DNA of 64,000 bases from Chlorohelix sp037138995 (GTDB lineage: Bacteria > Chloroflexota > Chloroflexia > Chloroheliales > Chloroheliaceae), in NCBI RefSeq assembly GCF_037138995.1, contig NZ_JBAXHI010000003.1:1-64000 (forward strand), in the 5' to 3' direction. The position numbers and the translations under genes are program-made. The notes below the pieces were generated by a model that searched no databases, had not been told where the DNA came from, and saw only the letters and a list, made by a program, of their open reading frames with translations. Positions 7,928 to 17,134 of this stretch are shown here, in pieces. The first letter of the stretch is position 1, and each line of letters begins with the position of its first letter.

Positions 7928-8488
7928 ATGAGCCAGCCTCAACAACCCCCTCAACCGCAACAACAACCTTCGGTACCCGGAATGCCCCCGCGTACAGCCC
8001 CTGTTCAGCCACCGCCGGGTATGTATCAAGCGAGGCAGCCTCGCAAAATGATAACGAACGAAGCAGAAAAACGAGAGCAAGCCCGTACTCTGATTTATAG
8101 CCTTGTTTTTATTGTGGTGGTATTAATAGTTGGTTTTGTTGCCGGTGTAATTGATCAGGCTTTACAATCCGTCCCCTCCGACCCCACCCAAAGTAAGCAG
8201 AATTATTTTTTGCTAAATGCAAAAGATATTTTACTGATAATTGCCAGTATGGCTCCTTGGGCAGTTCTATTCTTCCTGATTTGCGTGGCGTGGACTTATA
8301 TTACTAACCGCTTGTTTACAAAGTGGAATAGCGCGTTGGCAGATGATGAGAATGACGAAGCTTATGGCAAGGGGCTTGTTTACGAGATAGTCCATGATAA
8401 TAATGCTGCTGCCGCATTAGTGTTAATTATGCCTATGTTAGTAATCGCGGTTGCTCTTATCTTTATTGTGATTCTTATAAAACCGTGA
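7928..8488 (+). CDS. Hypothetical membrane protein with Pro/Gln-rich N-terminus
   Basis: 186 residues. The first 40 are low-complexity Pro/Gln (SQPQQPPQPQQQP). They are followed by a basic stretch and three hydrophobic segments: around LIYSLVFIVVVLIVGFVAGV, around DILLIIASMAPWAVLFFLICVAW, and at the C-terminus (AAALVLIMPMLVIAVALIFIVILI). Between the last two is an acidic loop (DDENDEAYGKG). No family was recognised. Its stop overlaps the GTG start of rnc (GTGA), so the two are translationally coupled. AAAGGAG lies 12 bases before the ATG. The role is unknown. Confidence 0.85.
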   Translation: MSQPQQPPQPQQQPSVPGMPPRTAPVQPPPGMYQARQPRKMITNEAEKREQARTLIYSLVFIVVVLIVGFVAGVIDQALQSVPSDPTQSKQNYFLLNAKDILLIIASMAPWAVLFFLICVAWTYITNRLFTKWNSALADDENDEAYGKGLVYEIVHDNNAAAALVLIMPMLVIAVALIFIVILIKP

Positions 8489-9183
8489 CACTTTCAGACA
8501 ATTTGGCAGATTTGGAGAAGCGGCTTGGGTTGGAATTCAGCAACAAAGCCCTTCTTCAATTAGCTTTAGTGCATCGCTCTTACTTGAATGAGAAGGGTGG
8601 TACGCTTGAGTCTAATGAGCGTCTGGAGTTTTTGGGGGACGCAATACTGGGCGCAATAGTTGCCGAGCATCTTTATCTGACTTTCCCGGAACAATCGGAG
8701 GGTGGTCTGACAGATTTGCGTAGTGCGTTAGTTCGCCGCGAAACCCTTGCGAAATGGGCTGCCAGTTTTGAAATTGGCGAGTTTTTGTTGCTTGGCAAAG
8801 GTGAAGCCAATACGGGGGGGCGTAGCAGACCGGCTATTCTCTCGGCAACCTTTGAAACGATTTTGGGGGCAATGTATCTTGATAAAGGAATTAATTATGT
8901 AACAGCTTGGTTGTTGCCGTTGGTAAGCGCAGAATTGCAAGTGATTTTGCAGGAAAACCGTCATCTGAACTATAAAACCCGCTTGCAAGTAGAGATGCAG
9001 CGCCTACATCATATTGCCCCGGTTTATGAGTTACTCGAGACCAGTGGACCAGAACATCAACCCAATTTTGTGATTGAAGTAAAGATAGGGGAGCAGGTTT
9101 TAGGGCGAGGGAGCGGTACTACCAAGCAACAAGCTCAGCAGGAAGCCGCACGCACCGCCCTTGAGTTTTTGGGGAAAGCCTAG
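8485..9183 (+). CDS. rnc: Ribonuclease III
   Basis: 232 residues from a GTG that overlaps the previous stop. The catalytic signature NERLEFLGDAILG, the downstream acidic residues in FETILGAMYLDKG, and a C-terminal double-stranded RNA-binding domain (YKTRLQVEMQ through GRGSGTTKQQAQQEAARTAL) are complete and in the usual order. The enzyme cuts double-stranded RNA in rRNA and mRNA processing. The length matches the family. The end overlaps by four bases the convergent acyl-CoA synthetase gene. Confidence 0.97.
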   Translation: MTLSDNLADLEKRLGLEFSNKALLQLALVHRSYLNEKGGTLESNERLEFLGDAILGAIVAEHLYLTFPEQSEGGLTDLRSALVRRETLAKWAASFEIGEFLLLGKGEANTGGRSRPAILSATFETILGAMYLDKGINYVTAWLLPLVSAELQVILQENRHLNYKTRLQVEMQRLHHIAPVYELLETSGPEHQPNFVIEVKIGEQVLGRGSGTTKQQAQQEAARTALEFLGKA

Positions 9184-10724
9184 TCCACTGTTCGCAATTC
9201 GCGCTTCAGGATTTTCCCTGTGGCGTTCTTGGGTAATTGTTCACGCCGGACTTCAATATAGCGCGGGTACTTATAAGCGGCAATCCGCTCTCTGCAATAT
9301 TCGCGCAATTCATCTTCTGAAGCTGAAAAATTATCTTTTAGCACCACTACCGCTTTAATTTCTTCCCCATGTACTAAATCCGGGACACCGACAACCGCAC
9401 ATTCCGCAACCGCCGGGTGCGAGTATAGCAATTCCTCGATTTCACGCGGGTACACGTTAAAGCCGCCCCTTATTATCATGTCTTTCACACGGTCAACGAT
9501 AAAGAAATAGCCATCTTCGTCCACTTTGCCGATGTCTCCGGTGTAGAACCAGCCATTGCCGCGAATACTTTCGGCGGTAGCTTCCGGTTTGCGGTAGTAG
9601 CCTTTCATTAAGTTATGCCCACGAATGGCGATTTCGCCGATTTCTCCGGGGAGGAGTTTTTCGCCCTTCTCGTTCATGATTGCCATTTCTACGCCCCAGA
9701 TTGGAATGCCTACCGACCCGGCTTTAGGCTCTTTGAAGGTTACGTTAAAGGAGGCTACCGGAGAAGTTTCGGATAAGCCATAACCTTCGAGTATATCAAA
9801 ACCGAACTCTCGTTTCCAGAGGCTCAAGATCTCAACGGGGATTGCCGCGCCACCGCTAGAACACATTGTGAGGCTGGAGAGGTCGTGGTTTTTGCGGTCT
9901 GGATGATTGAGCAGGTAGAAATACATTGTAGGAACGCCTGCAAATTTTGTGACGTGGTCGCGCTCGATAATCTCATAGGCTTTCACCGGGTCGAAGCGAG
10001 CCATTAAACTCAGTGTGCCTCCTACACTAATTATCGCATTCATCATGCAGGTCTGTCCGAAGGAGTGAAAGAGCGGCAAGGCTGCCAGTCCTATATCTTC
10101 ATTTGACCATGTGACTCCCAGTTCGCGAGTTATCGAACGCACGTTCATGAAGATATTAAAGTGGGATAATTCAGCGCCTTTTGGTTTGCCAGTAGTACCA
10201 CTGGTATAGAGAATAACCGCAGTATCATCGGAGTTGGTCTGCACAATATCGAAAGCAGGAGAAGCCCCCGCCATCAGTTCGTTGAAACTATAGATAGCGG
10301 TTTCTTCCGGTTTAGCGTTACTGCCCGGCGCGTTGATTACCACCAGTTTATGACAGGTTTCCGCCTGACGGAATCCGGACAAGGCTTCAGCCAAAAAGCT
10401 TTCCCACACAAATAGAACTACTGATTCGCTATCTTCAAGGTGATAGGCAACTTCGTTTGTTTTGAATAGAACGTTCAAAGGTACAACTACACCCCCGGCT
10501 TTGAGTATTCCGTAGTAGCAGATAAGAAATTGTGGGATGTTGGGCAACATTAACGCCACCTTTTGCCCTTGCTCCAAGCCCATGTCGGTGAGTATATTGG
10601 CAATCTTGTTAGAAGCGCCATGCAATTCGGCATAACTCATTTTAAAGGCATCAAACAGGATTGCATTTCGCGTGGCGTTGTTTCGCACGCTCTCAGTTAG
10701 CAGCATTGCCATATTGAGACTCAT
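9180..10724 (-). CDS. Long-chain fatty acid-CoA ligase (acyl-CoA synthetase)
   Basis: 514 residues of the ANL adenylating superfamily. The AMP-binding loop YTSGTTGKPKGAELSH, the GYGLSETSP motif, the hinge region FYTGDIGKVDEDGYFFIVDR and the C-terminal catalytic lysine in PKNATGKILKREL are all present. It activates a fatty or other carboxylic acid to its CoA thioester via an acyl-adenylate. Chain-length preference cannot be read. A GGAG site precedes the ATG. The gene stands alone, with 194 bases before it that hold no clear promoter match. It converges with rnc with a four-base overlap. Confidence 0.93.
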   Translation of the reverse strand: MSLNMAMLLTESVRNNATRNAILFDAFKMSYAELHGASNKIANILTDMGLEQGQKVALMLPNIPQFLICYYGILKAGGVVVPLNVLFKTNEVAYHLEDSESVVLFVWESFLAEALSGFRQAETCHKLVVINAPGSNAKPEETAIYSFNELMAGASPAFDIVQTNSDDTAVILYTSGTTGKPKGAELSHFNIFMNVRSITRELGVTWSNEDIGLAALPLFHSFGQTCMMNAIISVGGTLSLMARFDPVKAYEIIERDHVTKFAGVPTMYFYLLNHPDRKNHDLSSLTMCSSGGAAIPVEILSLWKREFGFDILEGYGLSETSPVASFNVTFKEPKAGSVGIPIWGVEMAIMNEKGEKLLPGEIGEIAIRGHNLMKGYYRKPEATAESIRGNGWFYTGDIGKVDEDGYFFIVDRVKDMIIRGGFNVYPREIEELLYSHPAVAECAVVGVPDLVHGEEIKAVVVLKDNFSASEDELREYCRERIAAYKYPRYIEVRREQLPKNATGKILKRELRTVD

Positions 10725-10918
10725 CGTAGTTTACTCCTCTCATTCTCTCAAAATTTTCGTATAATTTTTGAATATAAAAACTTGGTTACTGCTCTATGGA
10801 ATTTGGTTGGGATATTGTACCTTATTTATGAGGGTTAGCAAATTCTAATACACTGTTGATTTTTTACACAAACTGAAGAAAAGCATGGGAAACCGAACTA
10901 AATGAGCAAAGCTATAAT

Positions 10919-12823
10919 TTAGTCGCTGAAGACGCGGGAAACGGGTAGGGTAGTGGGAGTAGTAACGCTGCTTGGCAAAGTTACAATAAAGCTGCTGCCT
11001 TTTCCCAATTCGCTTTCGACACTAATAGATCCGAGCATCATCCGTATCAGTTTCAGGCAGATGGTCAAACCCATACCAGCGCCGCCAAAAGTGCGGGTAG
11101 TGCTACCGTCCACCTGACGGAAACTCTCAAAGATACTTTCGTAATCTTCGCTTGAAATTCCGATGCCAGTATCGGTGATTTTGATACTATAGCCGGGACC
11201 GCCACTCGGCGCAATTGCGGGTGCAACTTCGACTGTGATTCTGCCGTTATGAGTAAATTTAATGGCATTGGCGAGCAGATTAGTCAAAATCTGCACCAAT
11301 CTTTTCTGGTCATTTTCGACAATTTTGGGGCAATCTTTTTCAACAATGCATTTGAATTCTAGCCCCTTACCCTGTGCTTGCTCATTGAAAGGCTCGCAAT
11401 TGAAGCGTATTACTTCTTCTAGCCAAAATTGTTCTACCATTAAAGTTTCGCGCCCTGCTTCCAGTTTTGCGAGGTCAAGCATGTCGTTAATCATACTGTG
11501 TAAGCGGCGGCTATTACGTACAACTCGTTCGAGCGGGTCATTGAAAGTGCTGGGGACTTCTCCATAGAATTGCGACTGTATCATGTCAATGTAGCCCATG
11601 ATTGAATTCAGGGGTGTACGCAATTCATGGCTGACGTTTGCCAGTAACTCATTTTTCAAACGGTTGGCTTCTTCGAGGGCTTTATTTGCTCTTGCGAGTT
11701 CTTCTTTTTGCTGTTTTATATCTTCAAATCGAATGGCATTTGAAAGGGCAATAGTGATTTGGTCTGCTAACGTTTTCAGCAAGATAACCTCATCATCATC
11801 GAAGGCATAAACACGGTCGCTTTGTACTTCCAGAACTCCCAAAATATTGGTGGTTTCTCGTAAAGGAATAACAATTTCGGCGCAGGTATCAGGCGTAAGC
11901 TCGGATTCCTTGTAGCGTTCATCTTGGGTAACATCTTGAACTAAAACCAATTCTCCATGCCTATAGGCGTAAGTGATAAGGCAATCTTTGCTCAAGGCTA
12001 CTTCAAAATCATATTTTATCGGTAAAGGGTTTTCACCTACTCCAACGGTGAAAAACAAGGAATTTTCTTTTACTAAACCGAGGTTCACACTGTAATAACC
12101 TAGCTTTTTGCGAACTGTGCCGGTGATATGGGTGCAAATATCAGCCACGTCCAGCATAGAAACTAATTCGCGACCGATTTTATTTAGAGCGGCAAGTTGG
12201 TCTGCGCGTCTGAGTTCGCTAAGATAAAGGCGATTTTGTTCAATTGCTAAAGTTAAATGATCGGCGGCGGCTTGGCAAAGTCGTAGATCATGTTCGTCAA
12301 GTGGTACTCCGGTTGATTCAACACAAAGAACACCTACAATCTCGTTACCTGTGCGAATAAGCGGCACAACGATTTGATAGTGGTTATCCAACTTTGCATC
12401 ACGGTTATCCGACTCAGAGGTTGTTTCAGTTAATAGTGTGGCAGTGCCGGATTTAAGCACCTGTCCAAAAACACTGTCAGCAATATTGATTTCAGGCTTT
12501 AGATTTTGGTAGCCTTGCTGTGCTGCCAATTGCAGGGTGTTTTGCTCAAGCAAATAGAGGCAAATCATGGAGTAGCCAAATGTGGTGGCTACTGTATCAA
12601 CTATGTAGTGAAGGGCGTTTTCTGAGTCAAAATTGGAAATCAAGGCACTACGAATTTGATGGAGTAGCTCAAGCTCACGTGCCTGTCTTTGCACCAATTC
12701 GCTATTATTTAGGTGAGCAACATCAATAGCCCTAGAAGGGTTACTGTCAGAATTTATTTCAGATTCAACATTTACCTGCAAGTTAGTACCTTCAGGTGTT
12801 GGTTCAGAACCGGATTCCAGCAT
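10919..12823 (-). CDS. Soluble GAF-domain sensor histidine kinase
   Basis: 634 residues without membrane segments. Two GAF domains (about 65-195 and 220-365) are joined by a coiled coil to a HisKA dimerisation domain with the phospho-acceptor in ANVSHELRTPLNSIMGY. A HATPase domain follows with N box (NLLANAIKFTHNG), G1 (DTGIGISSED) and G2 (GGAGMGLTI). The absence of transmembrane helices and the paired GAFs indicate a cytoplasmic signal: a small ligand, redox state or light through a bound chromophore. No response regulator is adjacent, so it is an orphan kinase. No GAF cysteine in a bilin-type context was recognised, so phytochrome function is not claimed. Confidence 0.92.
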   Translation of the reverse strand: MLESGSEPTPEGTNLQVNVESEINSDSNPSRAIDVAHLNNSELVQRQARELELLHQIRSALISNFDSENALHYIVDTVATTFGYSMICLYLLEQNTLQLAAQQGYQNLKPEINIADSVFGQVLKSGTATLLTETTSESDNRDAKLDNHYQIVVPLIRTGNEIVGVLCVESTGVPLDEHDLRLCQAAADHLTLAIEQNRLYLSELRRADQLAALNKIGRELVSMLDVADICTHITGTVRKKLGYYSVNLGLVKENSLFFTVGVGENPLPIKYDFEVALSKDCLITYAYRHGELVLVQDVTQDERYKESELTPDTCAEIVIPLRETTNILGVLEVQSDRVYAFDDDEVILLKTLADQITIALSNAIRFEDIKQQKEELARANKALEEANRLKNELLANVSHELRTPLNSIMGYIDMIQSQFYGEVPSTFNDPLERVVRNSRRLHSMINDMLDLAKLEAGRETLMVEQFWLEEVIRFNCEPFNEQAQGKGLEFKCIVEKDCPKIVENDQKRLVQILTNLLANAIKFTHNGRITVEVAPAIAPSGGPGYSIKITDTGIGISSEDYESIFESFRQVDGSTTRTFGGAGMGLTICLKLIRMMLGSISVESELGKGSSFIVTLPSSVTTPTTLPVSRVFSD

Positions 12824-12980
12824 ATGAAGCTCATTATCGCTAGAAGCAATATCCGCTATAGTTAAATCCTAATCCACGTTACATGCACTTTGTTATACTA
12901 AATCAAGCTCAAACGTATATTACCCTATTAATATATATTAAGTATAACATCAGAACATAACAAAATTGATTACGAAATTT

Positions 12981-14117
12981 TCAGGATGTTTTTAATATAT
13001 CCTCGTAAATAGTCATAATTCTATTCAGTAGCATTTCTGCGCTAAATTCTACCAATGCTCTTTCTCTACCTTGCGCCCCTAATCTTTGACGAAGAATCGG
13101 ATTAGTTAGCAAATAGTTACAAGCTCCTGCCAGTGCGGTTGCATCAGCGGGAGGAACTACTAGCCCGGTAATACCATCCTGATTTACATAACTCGTGCCA
13201 GTACCAAGTTCAGCGCTAATTACCGCTTTACCGGATGCCATTGCCTCTACCAGCACCAGCCCAAAAGCTTCGCTTCTTTCAGCAGATGGTAAAACGAAAA
13301 TATCACATGCATTATAATAAGCGGGTAAATCGGCATCGGATATATCCGGCAGGAATGTAACCCGCGAATCCAACCCTAAATCGCGGCATTGCGTGTGTAA
13401 CGCATTTTCTACGCCATCTCGCCCAATAATGAGTAGATGCGCTGGAGGAGGCACTTCCAGCATGCTTTGTATCAGGTAATTTAAGCCCTTGTAATAACGC
13501 AAACGCCCTACAAACAATATTAATGGGGTATTATAACGCGCTTTTATCTGCGCTACTTGCGCGGGGTCGGAATGATGATAAGGTTCGTTGTAAATTCCCA
13601 ATGGTATAACCCGGCATTTAGGCTCAAATGGTTTGAGAAATGCTGATGTCTGTATATAGTTCGGACTGGTGGCAATGATTACATCCGCGCTCTTTAATAC
13701 CCGGCGCATTATTGGGGCGTAAAAGCGCATAATGTTCTTTTGCTTTACCACATCGCTTTGATAGGTGATTACACAGCGGGTTTTGGATTTAAAAATAGAA
13801 GCGACAAGCCAACTAACTTCACTTAGCGGGTAGGGCATTTGCAAATGAATTATATCTGGGGGTGAGGAAAGCAAGCGCCGGTACAGGTGTAAGGGATAAA
13901 GAGGAGTTAAGGGGGTGGATGCGAAATGCGCCCAACGCCCGATTTTAGTAACTTTAACGCCATTCAGCATTTGCTGTTGGGATTTAAAGCTTGAGTTTGT
14001 AACCAGTATTTCAACCTCATGTCCTCTTGCAACTTGCCCTTCTGCCAGCAATCGCACATGGTTTTCGATTCCGCCGATTACAGGGTAGTAATCCTTATAA
14101 AGGTGCAGTATCTTCAT
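12981..14117 (-). CDS. Glycosyltransferase family 4
   Basis: 378 residues of GT-B fold. The N-terminal acceptor domain opens with YPVIGGIENHVRLLAEG. The C-terminal donor domain has the signature PSAERSEAFGLVLVEAMASG with the retaining-enzyme Glu pair, then GTGTSYVNQDGITGLVVPP. It transfers a sugar from a nucleotide donor in envelope glycan or exopolysaccharide synthesis; sugar and acceptor cannot be told. It lies 11 bases after a second GT4 gene and is the last of a six-gene run from rplU. Confidence 0.92.
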   Translation of the reverse strand: MKILHLYKDYYPVIGGIENHVRLLAEGQVARGHEVEILVTNSSFKSQQQMLNGVKVTKIGRWAHFASTPLTPLYPLHLYRRLLSSPPDIIHLQMPYPLSEVSWLVASIFKSKTRCVITYQSDVVKQKNIMRFYAPIMRRVLKSADVIIATSPNYIQTSAFLKPFEPKCRVIPLGIYNEPYHHSDPAQVAQIKARYNTPLILFVGRLRYYKGLNYLIQSMLEVPPPAHLLIIGRDGVENALHTQCRDLGLDSRVTFLPDISDADLPAYYNACDIFVLPSAERSEAFGLVLVEAMASGKAVISAELGTGTSYVNQDGITGLVVPPADATALAGACNYLLTNPILRQRLGAQGRERALVEFSAEMLLNRIMTIYEDILKTS

Positions 14118-14128
14118 AATTACTAAAA

Positions 14129-15277
14129 TTACACTTCGTTGTAAATTTTGAGAGTCGCTTCTGCTGCTTTTTTCAAGCTAAATTCGGCAATTCGAGCTAA
14201 TCCAAGCTCACGCATTTGCAACATTAACACGGTGTCATTTAGCATTAGTTCAATTTTATTTACAATGTCAAGCGGGTTATAAGGGTCAAATAATGGTACA
14301 TGTTCTCCGGCGGCTTCCGCTAGGCTACCACGATTTGAGCATATTACCGGCAGACCGCAAGCCTGCGCTTCAAGTATCGGTAGCCCGAAACCCTCGTATA
14401 AGGAAGGCTGGATATAGAGTGTAGCGCAATTATACAGTGTGACCAATTGTGTGTCAGATATGTTTCCCATAAAAACCACGCGCCCTGTTAGACCTAATTT
14501 TCCAACTTTAGCCCTGATTTCGGGCGAATAGCGGGGGTCTTCCCGTCCTGCCAGCACAAGTTGGATTGACGACTCTGGGTGGCGCTGCAAATATAGCGTA
14601 AAAGCTTCTAGGAGGCGATTCAGGTTCTTGTGGGGCTTGTTAGTACCGATGAACAGTACATACTGCTCTGGTAACTGCATTTGATGTCTCAGACGTGCTG
14701 CTTCGTTTTTATTTAGCGGCTGAAATTTCGGCTCAATACCGGGCGCAATTACTCTGAGTTTTTCAGGGTTAACTTTGTAAAGTCTGGTTATATCCTCGGC
14801 GGCTGAGTGCGACAGGGTGATTATTCGTTGCGAACTACGGAAGGCAAGGCGCGTGGTGAGTTCAAAGGCTAGTCGCGCTTTTTTTCCGGGTAACGCTCCC
14901 TGCACTATTTTTCCGATTAGGTCATAAGCGGTGAGAATAACCGGGCAAGGCATTAGATAGGGGCGGATATAGTAAGGTGCATGCCAGAGGGTAAAGCGGT
15001 GGCGTTTTGCCAGCAGCGGTAACTGCCATTGTTCTGTCGGGGAAAACGGCTTTATCTTTGTAGATATAATCTCGATGTGCTTTCCAGAGGATGCCACTAA
15101 CTTGGCAAAGTCGTAAGAGGTATTGCTGGCGTTATAAATGAGGCTCAGCTGAAATGAGGGTTCGGTTAGTTCTGTAAATCCTGCTGCAAGGTTATAGACA
15201 TAGCGACCAATGCCGGGAAAGTGTGATTGGGCATAGCGACAATCAAGCGCTATGTGAATTTGCTTCCTGTCCGGCAT
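14129..15277 (-). CDS. Glycosyltransferase family 4
   Basis: 382 residues, GT-B fold. The N-terminus DCRYAQSHFPGIGRYVYNLA is typical of mannosyltransferase-like GT4 enzymes. The donor site GTNKPHKNLNRLLEAF and the motif PSLYEGFGLPILEAQACG are complete. It is separated from tdk by nine bases and from the next GT4 by 11, so the pair is co-transcribed and probably acts in the same glycan pathway. The donor sugar is not identifiable. Confidence 0.92.
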   Translation of the reverse strand: MPDRKQIHIALDCRYAQSHFPGIGRYVYNLAAGFTELTEPSFQLSLIYNASNTSYDFAKLVASSGKHIEIISTKIKPFSPTEQWQLPLLAKRHRFTLWHAPYYIRPYLMPCPVILTAYDLIGKIVQGALPGKKARLAFELTTRLAFRSSQRIITLSHSAAEDITRLYKVNPEKLRVIAPGIEPKFQPLNKNEAARLRHQMQLPEQYVLFIGTNKPHKNLNRLLEAFTLYLQRHPESSIQLVLAGREDPRYSPEIRAKVGKLGLTGRVVFMGNISDTQLVTLYNCATLYIQPSLYEGFGLPILEAQACGLPVICSNRGSLAEAAGEHVPLFDPYNPLDIVNKIELMLNDTVLMLQMRELGLARIAEFSLKKAAEATLKIYNEV

Positions 15278-15286
15278 TTCGTGGCT

Positions 15287-15955
15287 TTAGCGCGGAACTA
15301 TCTGGTGGCGGCGGCAACGGGCTTCGTAGTTTTCGGTTGCTCCTACCAGAATAATCGGGTCATTGTAACTGGCGGGTTGCCCATTGATGAGGCGTTGGGT
15401 GCGGCTGGCGGGTGCGCCACATACTAGGCAAATGGCGTGCAACTTATCAACCTGTTCCGCTTCTGCCATGAGGTATGGCATAGGTCCGAATGGTTCACCT
15501 CTGAAATCGAGGTCAAGCCCGGCTACTATAACGCGCTTTCCGGCGTTTGCCACTTCGCGGCAAAAGGCTACGAGGTCACTATCGAAGAATTGAGCTTCAT
15601 CAACGCCGATTACATCTGCTTCAAGATTGAGGAGTTGTCGCATTTGGGCAACATTGCTAACCGGAATGGCATTGAAAAATGACCCAGCATGCGATGCTAC
15701 TTGTTCTTGAGAGTAACGATTATCCAGCGCTGGTTTGAAGACTTGTACTTGCTGGCGGGCGATGGTGGCACGTTTGATACGGCGAATTAACTCTTCAGTT
15801 TTGCCGCTGAACATGCTACCGCAAATAACTTCTATCCACCCGCCACTTTCCTGACGTTGGACATGGAGGCGCTGCAAATTTGGATTATCTCCGTACAATG
15901 GCTGCAATCTCCTTGTGTAGTTAAGACAAAAAAAGGGCTGCCGCTTTATATACAC
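15287..15955 (-). CDS. tdk: Thymidine kinase
   Basis: 222 residues. Type II thymidine kinase with P-loop GSMFSGKTEELIRR, the Walker B-like DEAQFF, the lasso-domain substrate loop, and zinc-ribbon cysteines (LVCGAP and the C-terminal ARCRRH). It phosphorylates thymidine in the salvage pathway. The start is uncertain: GTG 15955 has AAGGG five bases upstream, while a TTG at 15898 has AAGGAG about ten bases upstream and gives a length closer to other bacterial enzymes. It is the fourth gene of the rplU operon, 45 bases after rpmE. Confidence 0.95.
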   Translation of the reverse strand: MYIKRQPFFCLNYTRRLQPLYGDNPNLQRLHVQRQESGGWIEVICGSMFSGKTEELIRRIKRATIARQQVQVFKPALDNRYSQEQVASHAGSFFNAIPVSNVAQMRQLLNLEADVIGVDEAQFFDSDLVAFCREVANAGKRVIVAGLDLDFRGEPFGPMPYLMAEAEQVDKLHAICLVCGAPASRTQRLINGQPASYNDPIILVGATENYEARCRRHQIVPR

Positions 15956-16000
15956 GTCAACCCTTCGTTTTCACATGACCCGCTGGGTCAGAGAATGGCT

Positions 16001-16231
16001 TTATTTCTTCGCCTTGGTATCCTGCCGTTGTTGGCTAAGGCGCTTCATAAAGCGATCAACTTGACCGGCGGTATCAACAATACGTTGCTCACCAGTATAG
16101 AACGGATGGCAATGAGCGCAAAGTTCAACTTTCAATATTCCCTGCCGAGTGCTGCGAGTTTGCCACTGAGTGTTACATGTGATACATGTGATGGTGGTTT
16201 CCTCATAGCGGGGATGGATGCTCTTTTTCAC
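16001..16231 (-). CDS. rpmE: Ribosomal protein bL31, zinc-binding type
   Basis: 76 residues. The four zinc cysteines are present (ITCITCNTQW and LCAHCHPFYTG), so this is the C+ form and not the zinc-free paralogue. The conserved end GQVDRFMKRL is followed by a basic tail. It lies 31 bases after rpmA in the ribosomal operon. Confidence 0.97.
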   Translation of the reverse strand: MKKSIHPRYEETTITCITCNTQWQTRSTRQGILKVELCAHCHPFYTGEQRIVDTAGQVDRFMKRLSQQRQDTKAKK

Positions 16232-16262
16232 GTGCTACCCCTTTTCCTATATTGATTATTTA

Positions 16263-16532
16263 CTACTGGGCAGCGACTTCAAGCGGATAAACGCTTACGC
16301 GCTTGCGATCCTTGCTGTCCCACTCAAATTTGACTTGCCCTTGCACGGTAGCAAAAATGGTGTGGTCTCGACCAAGTCCAGTATTCAATCCGGCTTTAAT
16401 ACGGGTACCACGTTGGCGAACTATAATGTTGCCACTTAGTACCACTTCGCCATCAAATTTCTTTACGCCCAGATATTTAGGTTTGCTGTCGCGCCCGTTT
16501 CTAGAGCTACCTACACCCTTTTTATGAGCCAT
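16263..16532 (-). CDS. rpmA: Ribosomal protein bL27
   Basis: 89 residues beginning MAHKKGVGSSRNGRDS, the classic L27 N-terminus that reaches the peptidyl-transferase centre, followed by KYLGVKKFDGEVV and GTRIKAGLNTGLGRDHTIF. There is no N-terminal cleavable extension of the Firmicutes type. It lies 33 bases downstream of rplU. Confidence 0.98.
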   Translation of the reverse strand: MAHKKGVGSSRNGRDSKPKYLGVKKFDGEVVLSGNIIVRQRGTRIKAGLNTGLGRDHTIFATVQGQVKFEWDSKDRKRVSVYPLEVAAQ

Positions 16533-16565
16533 CTAAAAGATCCTTCCTGTATAACGGCGAGACAA

Positions 16566-16883
16566 TTAATTGCCCGTCACAATTTCTTCTATTTTTAGAG
16601 TGGTCAGGGAGGAGCGGAACCCGGTTTTACGGCGATAACGCTTCTTGGATTTATACTTGAAGATGTATAACTTTTCGCCTTTATCATGGCTAACTATAGT
16701 AGCACGCACCGCTGCACCTGTAATTACAGGCGTTCCAACGGTTACTCCCCCATCAGCAGAGATAAGTAGAACTTTCTCTAACTGGACTTCCGCGTTTTCA
16801 TCGCCTAGCAAGCGGTCAACTTGGATAGTTTGACCTGCTTCGACTTTGTACTGTTTGCTTCCCGATTCAACAACCGCGAACAC
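16566..16883 (-). CDS. rplU: Ribosomal protein bL21
   Basis: 105 residues. The start is taken at GTG 16883 because GGAGG lies seven bases upstream and the protein then begins VFAVVESGSKQYKVEAGQ, like other L21 proteins; a longer frame from 16904 would place the ribosome binding site inside the gene. KYKSKKRYRRKTGFR is the rRNA-binding signature. First gene of the rplU-rpmA-rpmE-tdk-GT4-GT4 run. Confidence 0.96.
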   Translation of the reverse strand: MFAVVESGSKQYKVEAGQTIQVDRLLGDENAEVQLEKVLLISADGGVTVGTPVITGAAVRATIVSHDKGEKLYIFKYKSKKRYRRKTGFRSSLTTLKIEEIVTGN

Positions 16884-16953
16884 GGCATTTCCTCCTACCG
16901 CCACAAAACGCCGATATAGCGCGAGCGGATCGTCTTTTTAGCTTCTTAAAAAT

Positions 16954-16975
16954 GGGGCGAACTTGTTCGTTCCCC
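16954..16975 (-). promoter_or_regulatory. Leader hairpin of rplU (possible attenuator)
   Basis: On the minus strand GGGG(aa)CGAAC and GTTCGCCCC form a GC-rich hairpin with a two-base bulge, followed by ATTTTTAAG. It lies in the leader of about 130 bases between the promoter at 17022-17050 and the rplU start. Its position and U tail suggest autoregulation by L21 or transcription attenuation. Confidence 0.55.
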
Positions 16976-17021
16976 TAATTCAGGCAGACAATTTCATCCT
17001 AGTTTTTGGCTGCGAGTGAGT

Positions 17022-17050
17022 ATTATAAGCATTTGACCCCTCTCTGTCAA
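17022..17050 (-). promoter_or_regulatory. Consensus promoter of the rplU operon
   Basis: Read on the minus strand, perfect TTGACA and perfect TATAAT are separated by 17 bases. Predicted start is near 17015. This is the best sigma-70-type promoter in the window, fitting a ribosomal protein operon. Confidence 0.9.
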
Positions 17051-17096
17051 GTCATTTTGATTCTCACATGTCTTTGCACATTCTTCACCCAAAGTA

Positions 17097-17126
17097 TTGT
17101 GTTCAAACCTATGGGGCTATTATAAT
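17097..17126 (+). promoter_or_regulatory. Promoter giving a leaderless or near-leaderless mRNA
   Basis: TTGTGT and TATAAT are 18 bases apart. The -10 ends only eight bases before the ATG at 17135, and no ribosome binding site is visible between them, so the transcript should begin at or within two or three bases of the start codon. Confidence 0.5.
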
Positions 17127-17134
17127 AACACTCG

